Notes under the pieces: model-generated
Database searches by the model: none
Seen by the model: the letters and a program-made list of their open reading frames with translations, nothing else
Told to the model about the DNA's origin: nothing
Translations under genes and position numbers: made by a program
In this document: positions 49,115 through 62,528 of the stretch, piece after piece
How positions within the stretch are numbered: position 1 is the first letter of the stretch
Layout: every line of letters begins with the position of its first letter
NCBI RefSeq assembly: GCF_020883455.1
Contig: NZ_CP086615.1
Coordinates: forward strand, 744,001 to 808,000
Origin: Spiribacter halobius
GTDB lineage: Bacteria; Pseudomonadota; Gammaproteobacteria; Nitrococcales; Nitrococcaceae
Length of the DNA: 64,000 bases
Direction: 5' to 3'

Positions 49115-50798
49115 TTGCTCGACGCGCATCTGCTCGTGGTGGACGACGAGGCGCCCAACCGGCGCCTGCTGGAGCGTCTGCTCACCGCGTCGGGCTGGCG
49201 GGTGACTCTCGCCGAGGACGGCGAGGCGGCGCTGGCGGCCTTCGCCCGGGAGCCCTTCGATCTGGTGCTCATGGACGTGCGCATGCCCGGCCTCGACGGC
49301 TACGAGACCACCCGCCGGCTGAAGGCGGCGAGCCAGGGGCTGGTGCCGGTGCTGTTCGTCACCGCGCTCACCGACGACCGCGACCTCGCGGCCTGTGTCG
49401 AGTGCGGTGGCGACGACTTCGTGGTCAAGCCGATCCGTCGCGCCACGCTGCTCGCCAAGGTCCACGCCTGGCTGCGGCTCGCCGAGCAGCAGCGAACCAT
49501 CGAGGCCCAGCGCGATGCGCTGCTCGTGCGCGAGGCGGAGCGGCGGGAGGAGCACCGGCTCGCCGCCGCCATGCTGGCGGCGGTCACCGACAGCAGCGCC
49601 AGCCTGCCCGCCGGCTTCAGCGCCTGGCAGCGGCCCATGGGCGAGATCGGCGGCGATGTCCTGCTCGCCGGGGTCACGCCACGCGGCACCCACGTCTGCC
49701 TGGTGGGGGACTTTACCGGCCACGGCGTGCCGGCCGCCCTCGGCATCCTGCCGGTGGCGGCCGACTTCCGCCGCCGTCTGAGCCGTGGCGACAGCCCCGC
49801 GGCGATCCTTGGCGCCCTCGACGACCAGCTCTCCGAGGTGCTGCCGCCGCAGATGTTCCTGGCGGCGGCGCTGATCGAGGTCAGCGCCGGGCGTGACCGG
49901 GTGCGGGTCTGGAATGCGGGGCTGCCGCCGGTGCTGCTGTGCGCACCCGACGGCCGTGTGAAATACCGCTTCGAGGCGAGCCGGCCACCCCTCGGTATCG
50001 CCCTCGGGCGCGGCCCGTTGCCGGAGCAGACGCGGGCGCTGGCGCCGGGCGAGCGTCTGGTGGCCTTCTCCGACGGCCTTATCGGCGAGACCGAGGGCGG
50101 TCTGGAGGCGGCAGAGGCGCTGGCCGGACAGGGATTCCGGGCGGCGCGGGCACACCTCGAGGCGGCGACGTCACCGCCCGCGGACGACACCCTGCTGGTG
50201 GAGATCCGCGTCGACGAGCTGGCCGAGCTGCCGCGGGAGGAGGCGGGGGCCCTGGCCGGCGCCGGCGGCGAGCCGGCGGGCGGGCGCTGGCGCCTGGCGC
50301 TGACGGTGGACGCGGAGTCACTCGCCGGCGGCAATCCCCTGCCGCCGCTGAACGACCTGCTGCAGCGCTTCCTCGGCGAGGGAGCGCTGGCCCAGGACAC
50401 TGCCGTCGTGGCGGGGGAGCTGTTCCAGAACGCCGTCGACTACGGCCTGCTCGGCCTGGAGGCGGCCCATCGCGATGATCCCGAGGGCCTCGAGCGCTAT
50501 CATAAGGAGCGGGCGGCACGGCTCCAGGCCGGCGAGGGTGTGGGCCGGGTAACGCTCACCCTGCACGGCGCCAGTGGCGGCGAGGCCCCCGGGGTGGTCG
50601 TGGAAGTCGCCCAGAGCGGGCCAGGCTTCGACTATGCCGAGGCCCTCGCCAAGGCCCAGGATACCGGGCAGACCCACGCCCACGGGCGCGGCCTGCGTCT
50701 CGCCTCGCAGTTGAGCGGGGACCTCGCCTTCAGCGCCGGCGGCCGGCGCGTTCGGGCCCGCCTGGGCGGCAGTGCCGGCGGGGAGGGAGCAAAATCGG

Positions 50799-50806
<8 letters not shown>
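49115..50806 (+). CDS. Response regulator - PP2C (RsbU) phosphatase - RsbW-like kinase fusion
   Basis: 563 residues from a TTG start. The receiver domain (1-125) has LLVVDDEAPNRRLLERLL and Asp54 in LVLMDVRMPGLDG. A coiled linker (130-155) leads to a SpoIIE/RsbU-type PP2C domain (about 165-365) with GEIGGDVLLAG, VGDFTGHGVPAALG and the metal Asp in PADDTLLVEI. A divergent GHKL ATPase (385-550) reads VVAGELFQNAVDYGLLGLEA and AHGRGLRLASQL. The phosphatase and kinase that oppose each other on a STAS protein are thus on one chain controlled by a receiver. The STAS substrate is encoded immediately upstream. Confidence 0.88.
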
Positions 50807-55619
<4,813 letters not shown>

Positions 55620-55765
55620 ACGTTGCCCCCGATATGTGTGAGCGCTCCGTGCTTGGGTGCTGATCTTTCAGTTCCACGCGGGGCAGGGTGACGGCAAGCT
55701 TCTACCGACGGCGACACCATTCGGGCATCCCCCCTCGTCGCGGCTGGGGGCAATCCGGCTAGATA

Positions 55766-55875
55766 GGTCGGTCTGGGGCGGACGCCCCCGGGACGCTCGG
55801 CGGCAGGGATGCCGCCGTGCAGCCTACAGGGACGTATTCACGGCGTGTCCCGGGGGCGTCTGCCCCAGACCGACC
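55766..55875. repeat. Long palindrome with conserved CTACAGGGACGTATTCAC core, copy 3
   Basis: Outer arms 55766-55796 and 55843-55875 pair over about 31 bp with one mismatch and a 2-base bulge. Inside are a different hairpin (GGCGGCAGGGATGCCGCC) and the conserved CCTACAGGGACGTATTCACG. The arm sequence is not related to copies 1 and 2. The 401 bp gap 55620-56020 between the hybrid kinase and ssb holds no recognisable gene. Confidence 0.85.
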
Positions 55876-56020
55876 CGGCACGGCGGTGATGCGGTAAACA
55901 GGCCGCGGCTGCGCAAGGCCGCAACGCCCAGGGATCGCCAAGTGCGTTTTCCGGCCCCGGCAAACGCGGTAGCATGATGGCCTTTCCAGGGACGGCAGAC
56001 CCACCAAGCGGAGGCGGAGC

Positions 56021-56470
56021 ATGGCGCGCGGCGTAAACAAGGTCATCCTCATCGGCAATCTGGGCGCGGACCCGGAGGTGCGCTACTCGCCGGCGGGCAG
56101 TGCCGTGACCAACGCCCGGCTGGCCACCACGGACCAGTGGCGGGACCGGCAGACCGGCGAGCAGCAGGAGCGTACGGAATGGCACCGGCTGGTGTTCTTC
56201 GGGCGCGTCGCCGAAGTCGCTGGCGAGTACCTGAAGAAGGGCTCCAAGGTCTATATCGAGGGCCGGCTGCAGACCCGCAAGTGGCAGGGCCAGGACGGCC
56301 AGGACCGCTACACCACCGAGGTGGTGGTCAATGACATGCAGATGCTCGATGGCCGCGGCGAGATGGGCGGCGGGGCGCCCCGCAGCGGCGGCCAGGCGAG
56401 CCGCCAGCCGGCCGAGCCCGAGCCCCAGGCCGGCCCGGCGGACGACTTCGACGACGACATCCCGTTCTAA
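56021..56470 (+). CDS. ssb: Single-stranded DNA-binding protein
   Basis: 149 residues. The OB fold begins [20 protein letters not shown] and includes [20 protein letters not shown] and [21 protein letters not shown] short Gly/Gln/Pro linker leads to the acidic tail DDFDDDIPF, which recruits replication and repair proteins. ATG at 56021 follows GGAGGCGGAGC. It is the last backbone gene before the integrative element, whose left boundary lies within 230 bp of its stop. Usually ssb is close to uvrA; here the two are 20 kb apart. Confidence 0.97.
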   Translation: MARGVNKVILIGNLGADPEVRYSPAGSAVTNARLATTDQWRDRQTGEQQERTEWHRLVFFGRVAEVAGEYLKKGSKVYIEGRLQTRKWQGQDGQDRYTTEVVVNDMQMLDGRGEMGGGAPRSGGQASRQPAEPEPQAGPADDFDDDIPF

Positions 56471-56557
56471 AGAAGCCCAAATTTCATCTGGCAGGTTACA
56501 AGTGGGTCGAATACACCATTTAACCTGAGAAATCCGGTGTTTATTGCGACCTTCTGC

Positions 56558-56586
56558 CCGTCCTCCGGTGTAAAGCTGGAGGACGG
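56558..56586. repeat. Hairpin in the left end of the integrative element
   Basis: A perfect 9 bp stem (56558-56566 with 56578-56586, CCGTCCTCC/GGAGGACGG) encloses an 11-base loop. A second, smaller inverted pair CAGGTTA/TAACCTG flanks 23 bp just to its left, around 56491-56527. They may be recombinase-binding arms or a terminator for ssb. Neither has been tested. Confidence 0.4.
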
Positions 56587-56639
56587 CGTGTACTCCACAT
56601 CCCTTTAGCGCAGCTTGGCGTAAGACTTCCAATTTGAAG

Positions 56640-56668
56640 TTGTCAGGTTGCGGAACCCCGCCTATATT
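56640..56668 (+). promoter_or_regulatory. Sigma-70-type promoter of the recombinase operon
   Basis: TTGTCA (56640-56645) and TATATT (56663-56668) are separated by exactly 17 bp, a near-consensus arrangement. The predicted start point near 56675 is about 28 bp before the ATG of the first recombinase. It is the best-matching housekeeping promoter in the window and fits an element that brings its own promoter. Confidence 0.65.
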
Positions 56669-56702
56669 GCGCGTGAGCTTATGGGCCGGGGTGCTTGGGA
56701 GT

Positions 56703-57944
56703 ATGAGGGTCGAGATCATCACACTGGAGAACGGCGAGCAGTTGCCTCTCTTGGTGGACGCGGATGGGCTCCCCGTGCCCAGCGCCAATGAATGGCTGCT
56801 CACGCGACGTGATCGGGCAGCTAATACTCTTACCCGTAACCTGTCGGAACTCATTCCCCTCTTCGGTTGGCTTGAGCGTCAGCAGTTCGACCTCTGGGAG
56901 CGGATTAGCAGCGGGAAAGGGTTCACCGAGGCAGAAATCCGAGGCAGCCTCTTGGAGTATTTGCGGCGCGCCCGCAACCGCCGCTCCGTCCACAGACTCT
57001 CGGTCGCACCGGATACGTACAATAAGCGGCTCGATACCATCGCCGACTTTTTGAAATCGATGTTTTATACTTGCCTCTCTCATCTTCCCACCGATGACAA
57101 TAAGTACGATCGGATACAAGCTAACCTCGATATGATGCTGAGCTGGTTCTCAAGTGGTCGAATGTCGCCCGAGCCAGCAAAACGCACCGCCAAGGGGCTT
57201 GAGACAGATGAAAGGGACTACCTCCTGAGATGTCTCGATCCCTCAAAGAAGGGGTACGATAGCTACGGAAAAAGAATGTCGCGCAAGACGGAAGCATCTT
57301 CGGAGTCTTACGAAGTTTCCCAAGCCCTCCGCCATCGAAACTACGTGATGACCGTCCTGATGCTGTTCTGCGGGCTCCGGCGCGGTGAGCTTCTGTCTCT
57401 GCGAGTCGACGATGTAGTCACAGGATCAGCGATTCCACAGGTTAACGTGATCAGGCGACCGCCTGATCCGCATGACGCCCGCCAGCCCCGCCCCCAAGTA
57501 AAGCGCTTGTCCAGGGTGCTCCCGATAGCCCCTTATTGGGCACGCCCTATTGATGAGTATATTACTGAGTGGCGCGACGTATTGCTTGCGCGGTCGGGAA
57601 ACGATACCGACTATCTAATGCTCGCACGCAGCGGGCGGCCAATATCACTATCGCAAGTCGACAAGATATACAGGCGCATCCGGGATGCTCACTCGGATAA
57701 TTTACCAAGCCATCTTTCGCCCCATGCTCTGCGTCACACCTTTTCACAAAACGTGTTTACCGATCTGAAAGCGGCGGGCCTTACAGAAGAGCAGGTGCGT
57801 CGCCAAGTAGCCCTATTACGCGGAGACGCCAGCGAGGCATCGCAGGATGAATATCTTCGCAACGAGGTTGCTAAGCAAGCGTCCAGTCAGTTGCTCCGTT
57901 ATCAGAACTCACTGAGTGAATCGTTCAAGGATGTTCCGTTTTGA
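56703..57944 (+). CDS. Tyrosine recombinase A of the trio
   Basis: 413 residues from the ATG at 56703 (MRVEIITLENGE), downstream of the promoter. A SAM-like core-binding half spans about 30-190. The catalytic half has the first Arg in MLFCGLRRGELLSLRVDD (near 225) and box II in LSPHALRHTFSQNVF (near 341, HxLR). The usual LGH after box II is not evident, and the nucleophile is probably one of the tyrosines in the last 30 residues (DEYLRNEV or LLRYQNSL). Its stop overlaps the TTG start of the next recombinase. Family-level similarity is to phage-type integrases; its exact role among the three is unknown. Confidence 0.85.
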   Translation: MRVEIITLENGEQLPLLVDADGLPVPSANEWLLTRRDRAANTLTRNLSELIPLFGWLERQQFDLWERISSGKGFTEAEIRGSLLEYLRRARNRRSVHRLSVAPDTYNKRLDTIADFLKSMFYTCLSHLPTDDNKYDRIQANLDMMLSWFSSGRMSPEPAKRTAKGLETDERDYLLRCLDPSKKGYDSYGKRMSRKTEASSESYEVSQALRHRNYVMTVLMLFCGLRRGELLSLRVDDVVTGSAIPQVNVIRRPPDPHDARQPRPQVKRLSRVLPIAPYWARPIDEYITEWRDVLLARSGNDTDYLMLARSGRPISLSQVDKIYRRIRDAHSDNLPSHLSPHALRHTFSQNVFTDLKAAGLTEEQVRRQVALLRGDASEASQDEYLRNEVAKQASSQLLRYQNSLSESFKDVPF

Positions 57945-59584
57945 GTATTAGCAACGGCCAGCGCGGCACAGGGCCCGGCACACTCCAGCACCTGATCGCA
58001 CATCACGGTTGGATGGATATCCCCGATAGAGTCGTCACTCGAGAGGGTCACGCCCTCAATACGGCCGGCGACCAGTGGAGAGTTTATCTTCCAACAGGGG
58101 CAAAGACACTACACTTTGAGCGGGCTCAAAATGACCTACTGAAGTGGGCACTCATGCGATTTGTGTTGCAGTATACCCAGTCTGTGTCATCGATGGAGGG
58201 ATTTAATAGCTATCGTGATGTCGGCCTGAATGTGCTTTCGCGACAGCAAGAGTTCGGAATCACGCCGAATATTGAACCGCCGGAGCTCAGGGAACGGCTA
58301 AGGGACCTGATGCAAACTATCGTTGTGGAGGCTCGAGAGAATCGGCGGCTGTGGGCGATGTATCGGCCTGTGCGTTGGTACATCTGGTGTGCGGACAATA
58401 TTCCGGAAGTGGGCTTTTGTCCGACGTATGCGAATGAGCTTGACGGCATTCCAATACCCGGAAATCCAAAAGGTGAAGCGGTGCGGGCTAACGACCCAGA
58501 GGCAGGGCCGCTTGATCGTGTCTATGAGCTTCCCCTGCTACGCCGCGTGCTGGACGACGACAATAGCCAGCAGTGGGAACATCTGCAGCAAAAGGCGGCG
58601 CTGGCACTTTCGCTAGCCTTCGGTCGGAATCCAGCCAATCTTGTTTGGCTGGATGAGGATGACCTCAGCGTAGAGCTGCAGGAGGTGCCCGGATTAGATC
58701 CGTTCTATACGCTGCGTATACCGCGCATCAAGAAACGGCAACGAAATCCGCGCGGTGACTTCAAGGTCGAGCCATTGGATGAGCCTTTGGCAAAGCACGT
58801 GCAAGCGCTGGTGGAGGCTAATCAGCAGGCGCAGGCGGTTGTCCAAACGGACGAGGGGGTGGTCGAGGTGGAAAGGCCCCTGTTTCGCAGGCGTCGGCCG
58901 CAGCGTGCGGTCGTGCCCATTGGGAATGCCGATACGGCGCTGCGGATGGACAGTAGCGCCATGTCTGCGATGCTTCAGCGCTTTGTTGAGCGACACGAGC
59001 TCGTGTCCCCGTTGACTGGTGAACCGATGGTGATCACGGCTCGTCGGCTGCGTTATACCGTGGCGACCGCGTTAGTCGCGGAAGGCATAAGCCGGCGTGA
59101 ACTCGCGGAGTTTTTAGATCACACGGACACTCAGCATGTCGAGATCTATTTCGATCTTAAGGGCGAGATGGTCAAATACCTTGATGCTGCTGCAGAGCCG
59201 CACCTCGCGAACCTGATTGGGTTCTTCAAGGGCCGTGTTGTTCAATCCGACGCAGACGCGGTGAATGGCGACCGCGCCGACAAGCACTTAAGCTATGTCA
59301 ATGACGAAGACCCTCGGGACCAGATCGCGATTGGCGTCTGCGGTGAATCCGCACTGTGCAATCTGGATCCGCCATATAGCTGCTATCTATGTCCCAAATT
59401 CCAACCTTACGAGAGCGCTGACCACGGACATGTAAAGGAATGCCTGCTGGCGAGCCGGAAGACACGCCTTCAGCGGTATGAGAACTCCCGCCTCGGAGTC
59501 CAATTGGATGACGTAATCATGGCGGTATCTAGTGTGATTAGCGCATGTTCAGAAAAAACTGCTGGGGGGCGTCGCAATGGCTGA
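57941..59584 (+). CDS. Tyrosine recombinase B of the trio, Cys-rich tail
   Basis: 547 residues from a TTG start overlapping the previous stop. The catalytic domain shows LAFGRNPANLVWLDEDDL (first Arg near 228), ITARRLRYTVATALVAEG (box II, where the usual His of HxxR is Arg) and LDHTDTQHVEIYFD (His and nucleophile Tyr near 395-404). After the Tyr comes an extra 140 residues with CGESALCNLDPPYSCYLC, which looks like a zinc-binding cluster, followed by KFQPYESADHGHVKECL. This tail is seen in other multi-recombinase elements. The box II change may be a family trait and does not by itself mean inactivity. Confidence 0.85.
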   Translation: MSISNGQRGTGPGTLQHLIAHHGWMDIPDRVVTREGHALNTAGDQWRVYLPTGAKTLHFERAQNDLLKWALMRFVLQYTQSVSSMEGFNSYRDVGLNVLSRQQEFGITPNIEPPELRERLRDLMQTIVVEARENRRLWAMYRPVRWYIWCADNIPEVGFCPTYANELDGIPIPGNPKGEAVRANDPEAGPLDRVYELPLLRRVLDDDNSQQWEHLQQKAALALSLAFGRNPANLVWLDEDDLSVELQEVPGLDPFYTLRIPRIKKRQRNPRGDFKVEPLDEPLAKHVQALVEANQQAQAVVQTDEGVVEVERPLFRRRRPQRAVVPIGNADTALRMDSSAMSAMLQRFVERHELVSPLTGEPMVITARRLRYTVATALVAEGISRRELAEFLDHTDTQHVEIYFDLKGEMVKYLDAAAEPHLANLIGFFKGRVVQSDADAVNGDRADKHLSYVNDEDPRDQIAIGVCGESALCNLDPPYSCYLCPKFQPYESADHGHVKECLLASRKTRLQRYENSRLGVQLDDVIMAVSSVISACSEKTAGGRRNG

Positions 59585-61589
59585 CGGGCGGGGGCAGAGG
59601 AAGCCGAATGTTGTGCCCTTCCTCTCTAAGCTGGACCGCAGCTGCGCCGCGAACCTCGAATCACTGGTGGCGCGAGCGAAGCAGGTTTTAACCGCGATGC
59701 CAGGCGCGGAATGGGATGAGGCAGTTTGGCTTATTTCTGGGGGCAGGTTAACGCGGTTGTCGGGGAAAAACGTGAGAACTCCGACGCTTGCGTTCTGCTA
59801 TGCGAAGAAACTCGGCGGAGAACCTCTTGAAGGCGAGTGGGGCGAGTTGGCGAAGGCTCTGACGGTCCTACGATTCCACCGTCACAATCAAAACATCGTC
59901 AACTTGAGAACATTTGTGCATGGGACTAGCTACGTTGCTCACGCGGCGGCCCAAGGTGATCCGAGAGTAGCGACAATCAATAGGGGAGTGTTGGACCGTG
60001 CCTGCGATCTGATACGCGAGCACTACACGGCGGGCAGCGCCTACAACCTCCATAAGGGCGTCAACGAGTTGGCGGCCCATTTGGATCAGAACAAGCTCGT
60101 GAAGGTGCTGCTCGATTATCGCTACGCGAGGCTGCGACGGCCAGATAATACGGGAGGGGTGGGCTTTAAGCGGCTCGATAGTAACGAGGCCAAGGAGGAG
60201 ACAAGGTCCGAAAAGATGGCTGATGGCTCAGTCTATGAGCTGATTGGCGAGCTATATCGGACGGTTCCTCTGGAACATCCGGGCCGGGTATATGTGTTGA
60301 TGCTTACGCTGCTCGCCTGTTTGGGGAGGCGGTTCAGCGAAATTGCCCTTATGCCGCTTCAATCGCTGAAACGGGATGAGGAGGGGCGGGGGTACGTGGA
60401 GGTGTTCGGGCGGAAGCAGAGCGTGGGCGAAGTGTTTACGCCCAGCCGACAGGTGTTCTGCATGTCAGAAGCGGTCGACGTGGTAGCCGAGGCACTGATA
60501 GAGGCGCAGGTGGTGTGTGCGCCGCCGAGGGAAGTGGCTGCCCAGATGCGCTTGCAGCAAGGGCCAGATTTGCGGTTCTTGGAGGACGAGCCAAAAGAGC
60601 GCCGCTACCGTAACGCCGACCTCGCGGCGCTTGGCCTCCCAGGACAGTTGCTGAGCACTAACGGCTGGATCAGGCGCAGCAACCTCGCCACGCCGCAAGG
60701 GGAGCGCAACAAGAGGGGCCAGAAATGGGTTACAGACAGGCACGGGGTCGAGGCGTATTGCCGGAAGGCGTTCACCGAGCGGATGCTTGAGCCTGTCCAC
60801 ATCGACCAATTTCAGAAACGATATTTTCTGGACGACCTACTATTTTGCCAGTTTCTTTACCTTGGAGGGAGGCATGGGGAGCGCGCCTTTTGGCTGGCGA
60901 CGCCTATTTCGCATGAGATGATGCGGAAGTGGGTAGAGCGCAGCCTTCCGGAGATGGCGGAGCAGTATGCGCCAAACGTGTCAGCAAACAACAATATTCG
61001 CTCCCACCAATTCCGACATACCATTAATACGTTACTGGATGAAGGCGGCCTCCCGGAGCTTTTGCAGACACGGTGGTTTCTCCGCAAGACCCCTCGGGAT
61101 ACAAAAGCATACCAGAATACCAGCCGCGAGAAGAACGTCCTTGAGGTGCGTGCGGCAATTCAGGCCGGTAGGGCGAGCGGGACGATTGTCGAGGAGCTTG
61201 AATATATACCTGTCGATAAGCGGGACGCGTACCTAAAAGCCCGCGTGAAGGCAGTGCATGACGTGGGTACGGGCATCTGCGTGCATAATTTCTCGCAGTC
61301 TCCGTGCCCACGGCACCTTGAGTGCCTCGCTAATTGTCGTGACTATCTTCACGTAAGAGGCGACGCGGGACGCATTGAAGAGATCAAGCACAAGTGGGCG
61401 ATGACCAAGATTGCAAAGGAGACGGCCGAGAAGAATGCCGCCGGAAAGCTTCCCAAGAAGAGTGTTGATTGGATAGCGCACAACGAAAAGAAGCTGCAGA
61501 CGCTTGAACGACAACTTGCGGAGAATGGCGTGGAGCGCTTCGATCCTCACGCCTACCTCGAGGAGGTCACCGATGGCCAAGCAGAGTAA
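59577..61589 (+). CDS. Tyrosine recombinase C of the trio, large
   Basis: 670 residues starting 8 bp inside recombinase B. The catalytic residues are all visible: Arg in LLACLGRRFSEIALMPL (near 253), HQFRHTINTLL (near 479), and Trp and Tyr in TRWFLRKTPRDTKAYQNT (Tyr near 512). The C-terminus holds GICVHNFSQSPCPRHLEC and LANCRDYLHV, a second Cys/His cluster, and a charged helical tail (KIAKETAEKNAAGKLPKKS). The N-terminal 200 residues are specific to this type. It resembles the largest member of recombinase trios and TnpB of Tn554-like elements in layout; I cannot assign it more closely. Confidence 0.85.
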   Translation: MADGRGQRKPNVVPFLSKLDRSCAANLESLVARAKQVLTAMPGAEWDEAVWLISGGRLTRLSGKNVRTPTLAFCYAKKLGGEPLEGEWGELAKALTVLRFHRHNQNIVNLRTFVHGTSYVAHAAAQGDPRVATINRGVLDRACDLIREHYTAGSAYNLHKGVNELAAHLDQNKLVKVLLDYRYARLRRPDNTGGVGFKRLDSNEAKEETRSEKMADGSVYELIGELYRTVPLEHPGRVYVLMLTLLACLGRRFSEIALMPLQSLKRDEEGRGYVEVFGRKQSVGEVFTPSRQVFCMSEAVDVVAEALIEAQVVCAPPREVAAQMRLQQGPDLRFLEDEPKERRYRNADLAALGLPGQLLSTNGWIRRSNLATPQGERNKRGQKWVTDRHGVEAYCRKAFTERMLEPVHIDQFQKRYFLDDLLFCQFLYLGGRHGERAFWLATPISHEMMRKWVERSLPEMAEQYAPNVSANNNIRSHQFRHTINTLLDEGGLPELLQTRWFLRKTPRDTKAYQNTSREKNVLEVRAAIQAGRASGTIVEELEYIPVDKRDAYLKARVKAVHDVGTGICVHNFSQSPCPRHLECLANCRDYLHVRGDAGRIEEIKHKWAMTKIAKETAEKNAAGKLPKKSVDWIAHNEKKLQTLERQLAENGVERFDPHAYLEEVTDGQAE

Positions 61590-62061
61590 GTATGCGCGCA
61601 TAAGTGACACGGATAAAAAACGCATAATTAGGGATCTTGAGCGCTGGGGGAGGGGCGAGATCGCGCAAAAACTCACATGGGATGCATTGACGAAGCGCTA
61701 TGGGTTCACGCGTCAGTCGCTTTCAGATCATACAGATATCAAGCATGCCAAAAGGTGTGCAGAGGCGGCCCTGCGTAGCCTGCCTGTGGCGCGACAGACA
61801 ACGGCAGATGAGGTGGCGCAGCTGCGGAGCGAAATCGAGGCCCTGAAACAGCGTGTGGCGGAACATGAGCGAAGGGAGAGGCTTTGGAAGGCACGCTGGC
61901 AACGTATAGCGTTCCATGTCCGGCAAAAAGGGATGCAAATGAGTCTGGTGGATCGCCCGGCAGAGGGAGATGTGCCGAGCGAGCGTGAATCTGCCAGAAT
62001 TCTCAAGATGTTCGACAGGCCGATTCCACCGGTACGGGCGAGGGAGGAGCCGAAGAAATGA
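61573..62061 (+). CDS. Small helix-turn-helix/coiled-coil protein of the integrative element
   Basis: 162 residues from an ATG at 61573 that follows GAGGAGGTC and overlaps recombinase C by 17 bp. The N-terminal half (LERWGRGEIAQKLTWDALTK, RYGFTRQSLSDHTDIKHA) looks like a small DNA-binding helix-turn-helix. The middle is a coiled coil (DEVAQLRSEIEALKQRVAEH). It is comparable in size and order to TnpC of Tn554, an accessory protein that sets transposition orientation, but there is no firm similarity visible by eye. Its stop overlaps the next start. Confidence 0.7.
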   Translation: MAKQSKYARISDTDKKRIIRDLERWGRGEIAQKLTWDALTKRYGFTRQSLSDHTDIKHAKRCAEAALRSLPVARQTTADEVAQLRSEIEALKQRVAEHERRERLWKARWQRIAFHVRQKGMQMSLVDRPAEGDVPSERESARILKMFDRPIPPVRAREEPKK

Positions 62062-62528
62062 AAAGCACGCGGAAGCGGGACATCTATGCGGATGCGCTTG
62101 AGCGTTACCGCGAGGAGGTGCCAATGGAGAGATGGCCGGTGTATGCGGGCGCGATAAGCAGGTCTGGTTTAGCGCGAGAGATACAGGCGCGCGGCTTTCC
62201 AAGCTTTGAGCGCAAGCGGCTTCAAAGTGCGAAATGCAAGCCACTGGTCGAAGCTATGGATGCAGCGGTTAAGGACGCGACGGCAGCCGCGACGACAGTA
62301 GCTGCTGCGGGTGTACGCGCAACGTCAGGCGCTAGCGATAATGCTGAGATCCGCCGGCTCACTCGTAAGGTCGAGCGACTGGAAACGGATCTCAAAAATG
62401 CTGAGCGTCGGGCAGCGCGATATCGGGATCGGTGTGCGGTGTTGGAGTCTGAAAAAGAGGAAATGAGACGACAGCGCGATGTGTTTGAGGAGCATTGCCA
62501 GAGCAGTCTGAGAACGCTACATGTCTGA
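62058..62528 (+). CDS. Second small coiled-coil protein of the integrative element
   Basis: 156 residues. The N-terminus (ADALERYREEVPMERWPVYA, then GAISRSGLAREIQARGFPSF) could be a second small DNA-binding domain. An Ala-rich hinge (KDATAAATTVAAAGVRATSG) separates it from a strong coiled coil (IRRLTRKVERLETDLKNAER and on). It overlaps the preceding gene by 4 bp and the helicase by 8 bp. I do not recognise the family. Its resemblance in design to the preceding protein suggests that the two form a hetero-oligomer. Confidence 0.65.
   Translation: MKSTRKRDIYADALERYREEVPMERWPVYAGAISRSGLAREIQARGFPSFERKRLQSAKCKPLVEAMDAAVKDATAAATTVAAAGVRATSGASDNAEIRRLTRKVERLETDLKNAERRAARYRDRCAVLESEKEEMRRQRDVFEEHCQSSLRTLHV

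Noticed and set aside
47102-50155. A 1017-codon open frame on the minus strand opposite the end of the che operon
   Set aside because: No domain or signal is visible. It covers cheB, the MCP-like gene, STAS and the phosphatase fusion, all of which have convincing motifs.
56471-56640. tRNA fragment serving as attachment site
   Set aside because: No cloverleaf or T-arm sequence could be found at the left end of the element.
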